Notes: generated by a model not told the origin, from the sequence alone. A DNA stretch of 64,000 bases from Hymenobacter negativus (GCF_016056375.1 NZ_JAEDAE010000001.1:248001-312000); one strand, 5' to 3'; shown: positions 7,453 through 16,966, counted from the first letter of the stretch. Program-made: numbers and translations.

Positions 7453-10032
7453 GTGATAGTTTGCATTGCCGAAAAGCCCAGCGTGGCCCGTGAAATTGCC
7501 ACCGTGCTGGGCGCCACCCGCCGCATGGACGGCTACATGGAAGGCAACGGCTACCAGGTGACGTGGACCTTCGGCCACTTCTGCCAGCTCAAGGAGCCCG
7601 ACGACTACCAGCCCGAGTGGAAGCGTTGGAGCCTGCACAACCTGCCCATGATTCCGGACACGTTCGGTATCAAGCTCATGCGCCGCGACGAGGGCGTAGT
7701 GAAGCAGTTTCACACCATTAAAAAGCTGGTGGACGAGGCCACCGAAGTGATAAACTGCGGCGACGCCGGGCAGGAAGGGGAAGTAATCCAGCGCTGGGTA
7801 CTGATGGAGGCCAAGTGCCGCAAGCCCGTGAAGCGCCTCTGGATTTCGTCGCTGACGGAAGAGGCCATTCGCCAGGGCTTCCAAAACCTGCGCGAGGCCA
7901 AGGAATTCGACTCGTTGTATCAGGCCGGCAAGAGCCGCGCCGTGGGCGACTGGCTGCTGGGCCTGAACGCCACGCGTCTGTTCACTCTCAAATACACCAC
8001 CTACCAGGACAAGCAGCTGCTGAGCATCGGGCGGGTGCAAACCCCCACGCTGGCCCTGCTGGTGGAGCGCTGGCACGAAATTCAGAACTTCAAACCGGAG
8101 CCGTATTGGGTGCTGAAAACCGAATACCGGGGCACTCTTTTCAGCCACATGGCGTCGCCGGATAAGGCCAAAGACGCCGACGCCGCGCCCGACACCAAGA
8201 GCCGCCTGCGCGCCCTGGGCTACTTCGTGACCGAGGAGGAAGCCCGCGAAACCCTGGAAGCCGTGCGCCCCGCCCCATTGCGTGTTACGGATGTGGAGAT
8301 TAAGAAAGGCCGCGAATCCCCGCCGCGCCTGTTCGATTTGACTTCGCTGCAGGTGCAGTGCAACAACCAGCTTGGTTTATCAGCTGAAGACACGCTGAAA
8401 ATCGTGCAGGGCCTCTACGAGAAGAAAGCCGTGAGCTACCCGCGCGTCGACACTACCTTTCTGCCCGACGACCAGTACCCGAAAATCCCCGGCATCCTGC
8501 GCGGCATCGGCTACGATGCGCTGACCGGCCCGCTACTGGCGGCCAAGATTCCGAAGACGCCCAAGGTTTTCAACAACAACAAAGTCACCGACCACCACGC
8601 CATCATTCCGACGGGCGCGGCCGGCCCCGGCGGCGGCATGGAAACCAGCGTGTACGACATCATCGTGCGTCGTTTCATCGCCGCCTTCTACCCCGATTGC
8701 GAGGTGAGCAACACCACCGTGCTGGCCGAAGCCGCCGAGCGCCCGTTCCGCGTGCGCGGCCGCCAGATTCTGAACCCCGGCTGGCGCGTGGTGTACGGCG
8801 ACCCCACCCAGCAGGCCGCCCCCAAGCCCGCGCCCGCCCCGGGAGCCGCCGGTGCCGCCGAAGCCGACGATGACGCGGTTTCTACCGTGCTGCCCAACTT
8901 CGTGAAAGGCGAAAGCGGGCCCCACGACCCGCGCCTGGAAAGCAAGATGACCCAGCCGCCCAAGGACTACACCGAGGCCACGCTGCTACGCGGCATGGAA
9001 ACGGCCGGCCGCAACATCGACGACGAGGAGCTGCGCCAGGCCATGAAGGAAAATGGCATTGGCCGCCCCAGCACCCGCGCCGCCATCATCGAAACGCTGT
9101 TCAAGCGCAACTACATCAAGCGCGAAAAAAAGCGCATCGTGCCCACGCCCACCGGTGTGGAATTGATTGGCCTGATTCGAAACCCCACGCTGAAATCGGC
9201 GGAGCTGACGGGGCAGTGGGAGCACAAGCTGCGCCAGATTGAGCGCGGCGAATTGTCATCGGAAGGCTTCCTGGGCGAGCTCTCGGCCCTGGTGCGCGAG
9301 ATGGTGGCCGAGGTGAAGAACGACGGCCGGGGCCGCATGGTCACGTCCGGCAGTGCCGAGCTGGCGGTGCAGCAGGCCCAGGCTGGCGGCGCAGCCAGCA
9401 GCAAAGTGCCCGCCGGCATGACCGGTACCAAAGCCACGAAAGCCCCCGGCGCGGCCACGCTGCCCGGCGCCAACGGCCTGGGCTATTGCCCGGCGTGCAA
9501 AACCGGCCACGTCGTGCGCGGCAAAACCGCTTTCGGCTGCGTGCGTTTCCGCGAGGGCTGCACCTTCCGCCTGCCGGCCGAAGTGCACGGCAAAAAGCTG
9601 AGCGACCCGCAGGTGAAAGCCCTGCTCGCCAAAGGCCGCACGCCGGTGATGAAAGGCTTCATCGGGGCCGAAGGCCAGAAGTTCGACGCCGCCATTGGCC
9701 TCGACACCAGCTTTCAGCCCATGCTGCTGCAAGTGGCCGACAGCAAACCCGGCGCCGCGCCTGACTCGGGTCTGATTCCGTGCCCGGTGTGCAAGCTGGG
9801 CACCATGCTCAAGGGCAAGGCGGCCTACGGCTGCTCACGCTTCCGCGAGGACTGCCAGTTCCGCGTGGCCTTCGAGTGGGGCGGCAAGCAGCTCACCGAA
9901 ACCCAGCTCAAGCAGTTGCTGCGCAAGGGCGAAACCAGCGTTATCCGCGGCTTCATCTCTTCTAAAACCGGAAATAAGTACGATGCCGCGCTGAAGGTAG
10001 AGGAAGGGCGCGTGGTGCCGGTGTTTGGGTAG
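7453..10032 (+). CDS. topB: DNA topoisomerase III (type IA)
   Basis: Relaxes and decatenates DNA by single-strand passage. The protein (859 aa) starts at GTG, the only start that keeps the N-terminal TOPRIM strand MIVCIAEKPS. The TOPRIM acidic motif near residues 102-108 reads GDAGQEGE, so the second Asp of the usual DxD is Gly. The segment SIGRVQTPTLALL follows. The catalytic tyrosine is in AVSYPRVDT at about residue 329, the position known for E. coli TopB (Tyr328). The C-terminus has two similar repeats (from about 677 and 776), each with CPxC and a later Cys pair, followed by the Topo-C repeat ending GFI. It is monocistronic and convergent with the next gene, 12 bp away. Confidence 0.95.
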   Translation: MIVCIAEKPSVAREIATVLGATRRMDGYMEGNGYQVTWTFGHFCQLKEPDDYQPEWKRWSLHNLPMIPDTFGIKLMRRDEGVVKQFHTIKKLVDEATEVINCGDAGQEGEVIQRWVLMEAKCRKPVKRLWISSLTEEAIRQGFQNLREAKEFDSLYQAGKSRAVGDWLLGLNATRLFTLKYTTYQDKQLLSIGRVQTPTLALLVERWHEIQNFKPEPYWVLKTEYRGTLFSHMASPDKAKDADAAPDTKSRLRALGYFVTEEEARETLEAVRPAPLRVTDVEIKKGRESPPRLFDLTSLQVQCNNQLGLSAEDTLKIVQGLYEKKAVSYPRVDTTFLPDDQYPKIPGILRGIGYDALTGPLLAAKIPKTPKVFNNNKVTDHHAIIPTGAAGPGGGMETSVYDIIVRRFIAAFYPDCEVSNTTVLAEAAERPFRVRGRQILNPGWRVVYGDPTQQAAPKPAPAPGAAGAAEADDDAVSTVLPNFVKGESGPHDPRLESKMTQPPKDYTEATLLRGMETAGRNIDDEELRQAMKENGIGRPSTRAAIIETLFKRNYIKREKKRIVPTPTGVELIGLIRNPTLKSAELTGQWEHKLRQIERGELSSEGFLGELSALVREMVAEVKNDGRGRMVTSGSAELAVQQAQAGGAASSKVPAGMTGTKATKAPGAATLPGANGLGYCPACKTGHVVRGKTAFGCVRFREGCTFRLPAEVHGKKLSDPQVKALLAKGRTPVMKGFIGAEGQKFDAAIGLDTSFQPMLLQVADSKPGAAPDSGLIPCPVCKLGTMLKGKAAYGCSRFREDCQFRVAFEWGGKQLTETQLKQLLRKGETSVIRGFISSKTGNKYDAALKVEEGRVVPVFG

Positions 10033-10044
10033 GGAGTGTCCCTA

Positions 10045-11922
10045 CTACCGGCTGATGCAGTAGTTCAACTTCAGGCTGAATCTGTTGTGTCGGCCAAGGT
10101 CGGTGGCAAAGTAGGGCTCCAAACTGAGTGAGGGGCGGCTGGGCAGGCGCAACAGGGCACTGGCAAACCCCATGCTTGGATTGGGGTTGTGCGGCGAATG
10201 CGCATAGCCCACCAATAGCTGTGGTCCATTCGTAATTCCCAAGCCGGAACCCACCCCCAGGCGCGAGGTATGGGCACCCAGCGCGTTTTCGGCTCCGTAG
10301 CAAAAGTCAGCCTGCCCAAAGGCTACTGACGGTTTGCCCATCCGAAGCATGAGCTCTGGCATTACATAGGTGCCCCCGCGCGACTCGGCACCCCCAAAAT
10401 AGCTGAAGTACCCCAGCTGGCCCATGTGCAGGCCAAACCGCGCATCGATGCTGCGCCAGCCGTTTTCCCTGTGAATTTGCTTGTATACGTGCACATCGAA
10501 TAGCAATGGGCGGAAAGTAGTGTCGCGGTCGGTGATGGGATAACGGCCGTTGGGGTCGGGCAGAGGCTGCGCGTTGATGCGCTGCTGACCCACCCACAGG
10601 CCTCCGCCCCAAGTATGGGTTCTATTGACGGGCTGGCCAAATGCATTGGTTTCTGCGGCGGTTTCAAACGCTACTTCGCCGCCCACAGCCGCAGCCTGCT
10701 GTTGCAGGGCCAGCCGCTGGCTGCCGCTGCAACCGGAGTTATTCACCAGAATTTTCTCATCCGCATCGTGGTGGTTCTCCAGCACGCCCCCGGTTACGGT
10801 CACGGTGTGAGTGGGACTGCCGCCGGGAGCCGGGGTTTGCTCAGGAGCCGGGGTCTGTGCAGTCGTGACGGCAATAACACCGATAAGCAGCAGGCTGAGC
10901 GGCAGCCCGGCCAAACGAAGCTTTGGCACAGTCGCGGCCGTAGCCAGAGCCGCACCCGTTTCCGCAATCAGCACTGCCAGCAGTAGTGCCTTCACGGCCA
11001 GCACTTCCGGAAGCGTGAGCGCTGCCGGACCCAGAAGCGCCGTGATTCCCAGCATACCCGCCACGATGATGAGCCGTCGTATGAGACTTATAGGGGTGAC
11101 AACCGAGCCACTTGAAACTGCAATAGCCTTGCCCTGCCGCACCCGCCATGCCCACAGCCCCAGCGCCAGCAACCCCAGCGGCAGCAGCCACAGCTGCAAT
11201 TCCAGCCACCGGCCACCCAGCACTGTGTGCACGTGGCCGGCCACCGGCTCACTGGCCGCATCGCGCCAGAAGCCCTGAGCAAAGCGCCCCAGCAGCAACA
11301 GCCCCGTTTGCAGCAGCAGCCACGAGCCCACCGGCCAGCGGCGCTTGCGGGTAGCCAGCAATACGCCGCCCACCACCGCGCACAATAGTAAGGCCAGCAG
11401 CTGCGTGGGGGCCACCGGGAGGCTGTGGGCCGCCGTGGCTGGTAGCAAGCCCGCCTGCACCTGTGCCCACCACGGCGGGGTGCCGGCCGCATATGTGAGG
11501 CCCCAGGCGGCGCTAGTGGGCTCGCCAAAGCAGCAGCCCGTGAGCACGCAGCCCACGCACTGCACTACCAGGGCCGCGCACAGGGGCAAGGCCAGCGCAT
11601 CAAGCACGGCCCAACCCAGGCCCAGCCAGCGGCGCAGGGCTACCACCGTCAGCACCGCTGCCAGCCCGCCGCCCAGTATGGAGCGCGCCGTATCCGTAGG
11701 GACATTCGTGAATAGCAGGCTACTCCATTCGTCCAGCGGGTGGGTGATAAGCTTGGTGCCCAGGATAAGCGCCAAGCTGCTGGCCGCCACCAGCGTGAGC
11801 CAGGGGCGCAGTGGGAAGCCGCGCCGCCAGCCTTCCCAGAGCAGCAGCAGCACGTTGGTGAGCGTGGCCAGTAGGTAAAACGGCGCGTAGTAGTCGTGGT
11901 TCGGCGCGTAGGGGAGCAGCAT
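10045..11922 (-). CDS. Lgt-like integral membrane protein with C-terminal beta-rich extension
   Basis: The N-terminal ~355 residues hold about nine to ten transmembrane segments. Two motifs resemble divergent prolipoprotein diacylglyceryl transferase-like proteins: CVGCVLTGCCFGEPT...WGLTY (about residues 122-144) and HSLPVAPTQL (about 166-175, compare HPTQLYE of Lgt). After a Pro/Thr linker (TPAPEQTPAPGG) the last ~250 residues are soluble and beta-rich, with repeated short aromatic strands and an end (RHNRFSLKLNYCISR) like an outer-membrane or carbohydrate-binding domain. Total 625 aa, twice a normal Lgt. Start chosen at MLLPYAPNHDYYAP. Canonical Lgt catalytic residues are not certain, so activity is unproven; the fusion is unusual. 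Confidence 0.65.
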   Translation of the reverse strand: MLLPYAPNHDYYAPFYLLATLTNVLLLLWEGWRRGFPLRPWLTLVAASSLALILGTKLITHPLDEWSSLLFTNVPTDTARSILGGGLAAVLTVVALRRWLGLGWAVLDALALPLCAALVVQCVGCVLTGCCFGEPTSAAWGLTYAAGTPPWWAQVQAGLLPATAAHSLPVAPTQLLALLLCAVVGGVLLATRKRRWPVGSWLLLQTGLLLLGRFAQGFWRDAASEPVAGHVHTVLGGRWLELQLWLLPLGLLALGLWAWRVRQGKAIAVSSGSVVTPISLIRRLIIVAGMLGITALLGPAALTLPEVLAVKALLLAVLIAETGAALATAATVPKLRLAGLPLSLLLIGVIAVTTAQTPAPEQTPAPGGSPTHTVTVTGGVLENHHDADEKILVNNSGCSGSQRLALQQQAAAVGGEVAFETAAETNAFGQPVNRTHTWGGGLWVGQQRINAQPLPDPNGRYPITDRDTTFRPLLFDVHVYKQIHRENGWRSIDARFGLHMGQLGYFSYFGGAESRGGTYVMPELMLRMGKPSVAFGQADFCYGAENALGAHTSRLGVGSGLGITNGPQLLVGYAHSPHNPNPSMGFASALLRLPSRPSLSLEPYFATDLGRHNRFSLKLNYCISR

Positions 11923-12031
11923 GGTGGGGCAGTTAGAGCTGCTGTGGATAGCAGCCCCTAAACCTACCGTTCTACCCAAAGCTGTTGCAACCTAATTTCT
12001 GTAAGTATCAGACTTTGAAATCAGGTATTTA

Positions 12032-12068
12032 TCATAATTATGCGCTGATAATCAATGCATAATTATGA
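12032..12068. repeat. 12-bp inverted repeat in an AT-rich island
   Basis: TCATAATTATGC (12032-12043) and GCATAATTATGA (12057-12068) are perfect inverted copies 13 nt apart, inside a roughly 100-bp AT-rich stretch that contrasts with the GC-rich surroundings. It lies after the SDR gene and before the Lgt-like gene (both minus strand). It could be an operator or a terminator; there is no T tract. Confidence 0.5.
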
Positions 12069-12099
12069 ATTATCTAGGCTTTAATATTATCGGTAGAAT

Positions 12100-13605
12100 T
12101 CATGACTGAGCCAGCGCCGGCTGCTGCTTCGGCGGCACTGCGCTGTCCCGGTATTCCACCAGATTCTTCACCATGCCCTTGAAGATGATGCCGTGGAAAG
12201 GCAGCACCGCGTACCAGTACAGCCGCCCGGCCAGGCCACGCGGGCGGTAGGCGGCCAGCTGCTCCACGGCGTGGGAGCCGTCAGGCTGGTCCACGATGCG
12301 GAACTGCAGCCAGGCTTCGCCGGGCAGCTTCATCTCGGCGTAGAGCAACAGGCGGCGGCTGGCTTTGTCTGCCACCAGCACGCGCCAGAAATCGAGCGGG
12401 TCGCCGGCGCGGAGGCGGCTGGGCGAGCGGCGGCCCCGGCGCAGGCCCACGCCGCCCACGGCCTTGTCCATCAGCCCCCGTATGCGCCAAAGCCAATCGG
12501 TTTTGTACCAGCCCCGCTCGCCGCCGATGCGCCAGATATTGTCCAGCACCTCCGCCACCGGCCGGGTGAAGGGCATGAACTGGCGGTCGAAGAACATGCC
12601 GTTTTTGGGAATCTGAATGGCGTCCATGTAGTTCTGGCGCATCACGCCGGAGCTCAGCGCGTCGCTCCAACTGCTTACCACCTCATTTTGCTCGATGCGC
12701 TGGAAGGCCAGGGCCAGGGCGGCGCGGTAGCTCATGCACTCGTGCGGAATTACGGCGTCGATGCTTTTGGCTGGGTCGCACACGGTGTCATTTTTCAGGC
12801 TCTCGACCAGGCTTTGGGCCAATGAAAACGTGGTGCTCGTGACTAGATACAGCCACCACGACGACAGCCGGGGCGTGAGCACGGGCACCGTCACAATCCA
12901 GCGCCGGTAGCCGCGCTCGGCGGCCAGGCCTAGCAGCATCTGGCGGTAGGTGAGCACATCCGGCCCGCCCACGTCGAAGGCGCGGCCGAAACAGGCGGGG
13001 TTATCCAGCACGGCGGTGAGGTAGAACATGATGTCGCGGATGCCAATGGGTTGGCAGCGCGAGTTCAGCCAGCGCGGCGTCACCATCACGGGCAGCTTCT
13101 CCACAAGGTCGCGGATAATCTCGAAGGAGGCCGAGCCCGAGCCGATGATGATGCTGGCCCGCAGCACGGTGAGCCGGGCGGTAGTGGCCGCGCCCAGCAC
13201 GTTTTCCACGGCGCGGCGCGAGCGCAGGTGCACGCTCAGGTCGTGGTCGTTGGCAATGCCGGAGAGGTAGATGACCTGCCGGACCGTGGTGGTGTTCAGG
13301 TAATTGGTGAAGTTTCGGGCCGACTGCTGCTCCTGCTGAAAAAAGTCTTCATTGCCGCCGCTCATGGAGTGCACGAGGTAATAGGCCGCGTCGATATCGG
13401 TGGGCACGGTGGCCAGGGTTTGGGGCCGAAGCAGGTCGCCTTTCACCACGTGCACTTGCGGGTGCCGGGCCTCGGGCAGCGTTTCGGGCAGGGCGAAGCG
13501 GCGCGGGTCGCGCACCAGGCAAATGATGTCGTGGCCGGCCTCGGCCAGCAGCGGCAGCAGGCGCTGGCCAATGTAGCCAGTGGCTCCGGTGAGCAGAATT
13601 TTCAT
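12100..13605 (-). CDS. SDR-family NAD(P)-binding oxidoreductase with DUF2867 domain
   Basis: Cytoplasmic 501-residue protein. The Rossmann motif TGATGYIG is at residues 7-14 and the atypical extended SDR region runs to about 290 (AAYYLVHSM, QVIYLSGIAND, TVLRASIIIGSGSASFEIIRDL). The C-terminal third (from about 330) matches the DUF2867 pattern found behind YbjT/NmrA-like SDRs, with the ending RGLAGRLYWYAVLPFHGIIFKGM. Proteins of this build are common in Bacteroidota and are thought to act on quinones or polyketide-like substrates, but no substrate is established. Monocistronic, divergent from the DUF2911 gene across 139 bp. Confidence 0.85.
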   Translation of the reverse strand: MKILLTGATGYIGQRLLPLLAEAGHDIICLVRDPRRFALPETLPEARHPQVHVVKGDLLRPQTLATVPTDIDAAYYLVHSMSGGNEDFFQQEQQSARNFTNYLNTTTVRQVIYLSGIANDHDLSVHLRSRRAVENVLGAATTARLTVLRASIIIGSGSASFEIIRDLVEKLPVMVTPRWLNSRCQPIGIRDIMFYLTAVLDNPACFGRAFDVGGPDVLTYRQMLLGLAAERGYRRWIVTVPVLTPRLSSWWLYLVTSTTFSLAQSLVESLKNDTVCDPAKSIDAVIPHECMSYRAALALAFQRIEQNEVVSSWSDALSSGVMRQNYMDAIQIPKNGMFFDRQFMPFTRPVAEVLDNIWRIGGERGWYKTDWLWRIRGLMDKAVGGVGLRRGRRSPSRLRAGDPLDFWRVLVADKASRRLLLYAEMKLPGEAWLQFRIVDQPDGSHAVEQLAAYRPRGLAGRLYWYAVLPFHGIIFKGMVKNLVEYRDSAVPPKQQPALAQS

Positions 13606-13744
13606 AGGTCCGCAGCGGGGCGCGGAACGTGCGGCGGCGCTCCCTACTTGGTGTAACGGGCTGGTGGCGCGCTTGTTTGGTCACGGCTGCATTGGCGCGG
13701 CCCGGGTGCCGCAACCCCGGTCCCGAAACCGCATCTTTGCCCCT

Positions 13745-14608
13745 ATGAAACACGCCCTACACCTCCTCGCTGCCGGCTTGCTGCTCACCACCGTGGCTCA
13801 GGCCCAGACCAAGTTCAGCATCCCGCCGCTGAGCCCCACCACCCACATCCACCAGAACTTCTCCACCTCCTACATCGACCTGACGTATTCGCGGCCTTCG
13901 CTGCGCGGGCGCACGGCCTTTGGGAGCGGAGTGGCTCCGTATGGTACGGTGTGGCGCACTGGGGCCAATACCGTTACCAAAGTGCGCTTTGGCGAGGAAG
14001 TGAAAATCAACGGCCAGGCGGTGCCGGCCGGGGCCTACGCTCTGCTCACCATTCCCGACGCCAAGGAGTGGACTTTCATCCTGAACCGCGACACCGCCCA
14101 GTGGGGTAGCTACGAGTACAAGCAGGCCCTCGACGTGCTGCGCGTGAAGGCCAGGCCCACCAAGCTGGCCGCGCCGGTAGAAACCATGAGCCTGGCCGTG
14201 GAAAACCTCAAGCCCGCCTCCGCCGACCTCGTTGTGACCTGGGACCGCACCCAGGTGGCACTGCCCATCGTGGCCGACCCCGACCGTGTGGTAATGGGCC
14301 AGATTGAGCAGGCCCTGAAGGGCGAAAAGAAGCCCTACGTGTCAGCGGCGCAGTATTACTACAACACCGGCAAGGACCTCACGCCCGCCATCGGCTGGCT
14401 CGATGAGTTCATCAAAGCCAACCCCACCAGCTACTACGGCTATTACTGGAAAGCCAAACTGCTCCAGAAGCAAGGCAAAAACCAGGAGGCCATTGCCGCT
14501 GCCAACAAGTCGATGGAATTCGTGAAGGACGATAAAAACGAAGTGTCGAAAGCCGAATACACGCGCCTGAACCAGGAAGTGCTGACCGCTGCCGGAGCCA
14601 AAAAATAA
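13745..14608 (+). CDS. Secreted DUF2911 domain protein
   Basis: 287-residue exported protein with signal peptide MKHALHLLAAGLLLTTVAQAQ. Residues about 27-190 match DUF2911: YIDLTYSRPSLRGRTAFG, YGTVWRTGANT, TFILNRD, WGSYEY. The last ~90 residues are helical and TPR-like (YYYNTGKDLTPAIGWLDEFIKANPTSYYGYYWKAKLLQKQGKNQEAIAAA, read here only as a pattern of Tyr/Ala-spaced helices). DUF2911 proteins are abundant in Bacteroidota but have no assigned function. A CATCTTTG box ends 5 nt before the ATG, so the mRNA may be leaderless. A strong terminator follows. Confidence 0.85.
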   Translation: MKHALHLLAAGLLLTTVAQAQTKFSIPPLSPTTHIHQNFSTSYIDLTYSRPSLRGRTAFGSGVAPYGTVWRTGANTVTKVRFGEEVKINGQAVPAGAYALLTIPDAKEWTFILNRDTAQWGSYEYKQALDVLRVKARPTKLAAPVETMSLAVENLKPASADLVVTWDRTQVALPIVADPDRVVMGQIEQALKGEKKPYVSAAQYYYNTGKDLTPAIGWLDEFIKANPTSYYGYYWKAKLLQKQGKNQEAIAAANKSMEFVKDDKNEVSKAEYTRLNQEVLTAAGAKK

Positions 14609-14643
14609 CGCTTCTGCTTCCTGCATCTGATTTATTACCGCAC

Positions 14644-14681
14644 AAAAAACGCCCCGCATCATCAGCGGGGCGTTTTTTCTT
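14644..14681. terminator. Bidirectional intrinsic terminator
   Basis: AAAAAACGCCCCGC and GCGGGGCGTTTTTT pair around ATCATCA between convergent genes, with A and T tracts on both sides. Confidence 0.9.
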
Positions 14682-14697
14682 AAGAGTCAGGCAGAAC

Positions 14698-16044
14698 TTA
14701 CTGCACCACCACTTTCTGGCGAGCGGTGCCGCTGGCGGCCTGCACTTCCAGCACGTAGATGCCGGCGGGCTCGCGGCTCAGGTCAAGGGCGAGGGGCGTG
14801 GCACTGGTCCAGGCCTGCGTTTGCACAAGGCGGCCGGTAGCGTCCAGCACGCGCACGGTGGCGGGACTAGCCGTGGTGCGGGCCGCTTGCAGCGTGAAGC
14901 GGCCGTCCAGGGCCGGGTTGGGCGCCACTGTGAGGCTGGCTTGCAGGCCGGCATCGGTGCGGGTGGCCAGGGCCGTGCCGCTATAGCGGTTTACCACTCC
15001 CGCCACGCCCGAGGACTTAATTTGTATGCCCGCCGACCAGCCCACGGTGGGGCTCACAAACTCGGTACCGATGTGGTTGAAGGTGTTTTCGAGCGCTACC
15101 CAGGTCTGGCCGTTGTCGCGCGAGAAGGACGAGCCCTGGTCGCCGTTGCCAAGGTCGATACCGGTTGATACGTACTGGTTGGTGCCCGGCACCATGCTCA
15201 GGCCCGCGCCGTGCAAGGGGCCGGTATAAGTAACCGCACTCCAGGTGGCGCCGCCGTCGGTGGTGCGGTACAGCCCGTGGTTGAGGCCCCCCGTGTCGTC
15301 CAGCGTGCAGAGTAGCCCGTTCTGGGCATCGCGGAAGGAGAGGGTGGCCGGGCCGCCCAGGCTGGGGGCGACGTTGGCCACGGTCCAGGTCAGGCCCTTG
15401 TCCGGCGAATGAAACACGCGTCCTGCTATGGTGACAAACCAGATGTGGTTGCCTACCGCCGCCGGCGCTGTATTCATCGGGTATTCGCCCCGCGGGGTAG
15501 CGGGGCTGGTGGCCACCGGCGTCCAGGTAAGGCCGCCATTGGTCGTGGTGTACATTTCCATTTGAGTGGCCCCGGGCAGCGGGTCGCCCACGGTCACGCC
15601 ATCGGTGGCCGAGAAAAAGTGAATCAGGTCCGGGTAGCTGCTGGGGGCGGCATATACAGAGGCGCTGTTCTGGACGGTCCACGTCAGTCCGCCATCGGTA
15701 GTGCGCAGAATGCGCCCGCCCGAGTTATTGTTCAGTGCCGTTGTAATCCAGGCCGTAGAAGCGCTAATGGCCGAGAGCGCCGTGAAGTCCTCATCCGCAC
15801 CGGTCTGGATGGGCAGGTTGGTCACGGTCCAGTTCTGGCCGGCATTCACGGTACGGGCCACCTGGGGTATCGAGTAAGTGGAGCCAATGCTCGTGCCCAC
15901 GGTCCAGGCCGTATTTGCATCCACCGCATCGATGTAGAAGGGGGCTATATCGGCCGCAAAACCAACGGGCTGATTTACCCACTGGGCCTGGGCCGAGAAA
16001 CCCAGTAAGCAAAAGCCGAGGCAGGAAAGGAAATGTTTGTTCAT
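14698..16044 (-). CDS. Secreted BNR/YCF48-like repeat protein with T9SS sorting domain
   Basis: 448-residue protein exported by Sec (MNKHFLSCLGFCLLGFSAQAQ) and then probably by type IX secretion. The body is a beta-propeller-like array with repeated Asp-box/BNR motifs such as TTDGGLTWT, TTNGGLTWT, SPDKGLTWT, TTDGGATWS and SRDNGQTWV spread over residues ~120-330. The C-terminal ~75 residues carry the type A T9SS sorting signal: VAPNPA, VRVLDATGRLVQ, PAGIYVLEV, KVVVQ. Probably surface-anchored or released; the ligand of the propeller is unknown. An in-frame upstream Met exists but the signal peptide fixes the start. Confidence 0.9.
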   Translation of the reverse strand: MNKHFLSCLGFCLLGFSAQAQWVNQPVGFAADIAPFYIDAVDANTAWTVGTSIGSTYSIPQVARTVNAGQNWTVTNLPIQTGADEDFTALSAISASTAWITTALNNNSGGRILRTTDGGLTWTVQNSASVYAAPSSYPDLIHFFSATDGVTVGDPLPGATQMEMYTTTNGGLTWTPVATSPATPRGEYPMNTAPAAVGNHIWFVTIAGRVFHSPDKGLTWTVANVAPSLGGPATLSFRDAQNGLLCTLDDTGGLNHGLYRTTDGGATWSAVTYTGPLHGAGLSMVPGTNQYVSTGIDLGNGDQGSSFSRDNGQTWVALENTFNHIGTEFVSPTVGWSAGIQIKSSGVAGVVNRYSGTALATRTDAGLQASLTVAPNPALDGRFTLQAARTTASPATVRVLDATGRLVQTQAWTSATPLALDLSREPAGIYVLEVQAASGTARQKVVVQ

Positions 16045-16121
16045 AAAAGTTGAAAGGGGAAAAAGGGTGATTTCGTCCTGATAGATTGGCAAACCAATCC
16101 GTTGGTTGCCCGGCCTCGCAA

Positions 16122-16880
16122 TTATTTTTCCGGCTGGCTGACCATTTGCGTGAAGCTACGGGCGGCGTTGGTGAATTCGGACGGCACGAGCACCACCGTA
16201 GTAGTGTTGTTGTCGATGCCGATTTCTGAGAGCATCTGCATGCGGCGCAGTTCCAGCGCAATGGGACTTTCTTCCATCTGCTTGGCGCCCTGCGTCAGCT
16301 TTATCGATGCTTCCAGCTCGGCCTCGGCCTTGATGATGCGGGCGCGCTTCTCCCGAATGGCTTCGGCCTCGCGCGCCATGGCCCGCTGCATGGACTCCGG
16401 AATTTCCACGTCCTTGATTTCGACCAGCTCAATCTTCACGCCCCAGTTTTCGGTGGCGGCGTCCACAATCTGCATCAGCGAGGCGTTGATGGCGGCGCGC
16501 TCGCGCAGCACTTCATCGAGCTGGTGCTGGCCGATGATGTTGCGCAGCGCCGTGACGGACAATTGATAAACAGCCTGGTTAAAATTGGCCACCTTGATGA
16601 TGGCATCGGCCGGGTTCACCACCCGGAACCACAGCACGGCATTCACCTTAATGGTCACGCTGTCCTTGGTGATGGTTTCCTGCTGCTCCAAGTCCACGGT
16701 TTTGGTGCGCACGTCAATGGTCTGCTGGCGCTCAATAAACGGAATTATCCAGTACAGCCCCGGCCCGCGCAGCCCCGTGAACCGGCCCAGCCGAAATACC
16801 AGCGCCCGCTCGTATTCCTGCGCCACACGGATGCCGGAAAGGAGGAGGACAACGACGAGTAAAACGATGTACAGCGACAT
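16122..16880 (-). CDS. Slipin / stomatin-like SPFH protein
   Basis: 252-residue inner-membrane protein. One N-terminal membrane segment (residues 3-18) is followed by the SPFH/band-7 domain: EYERALVFRLGRFTGLRGPGL, IDVRTKTVDLEQQETITKDSV, VNAVLWFRV, and a C-terminal coiled-coil rich in Ala/Glu/Arg (AMAREAEAIREKRARIIKAEAELEAS as a heptad-like pattern). Slipins oligomerise into membrane microdomain scaffolds and often pair with a NfeD protease-like protein; no NfeD gene is adjacent here. Monocistronic by spacing. Confidence 0.92.
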   Translation of the reverse strand: MSLYIVLLVVVLLLSGIRVAQEYERALVFRLGRFTGLRGPGLYWIIPFIERQQTIDVRTKTVDLEQQETITKDSVTIKVNAVLWFRVVNPADAIIKVANFNQAVYQLSVTALRNIIGQHQLDEVLRERAAINASLMQIVDAATENWGVKIELVEIKDVEIPESMQRAMAREAEAIREKRARIIKAEAELEASIKLTQGAKQMEESPIALELRRMQMLSEIGIDNNTTTVVLVPSEFTNAARSFTQMVSQPEK

Positions 16881-16966
16881 AGCGAGTTGGGATTGGTGAG
16901 TTTTGGGAGATGTATCGCTGCGGGGTGGCAGGCATTACAACAGCATCAGGCGTTGTCTTTTGCTTC

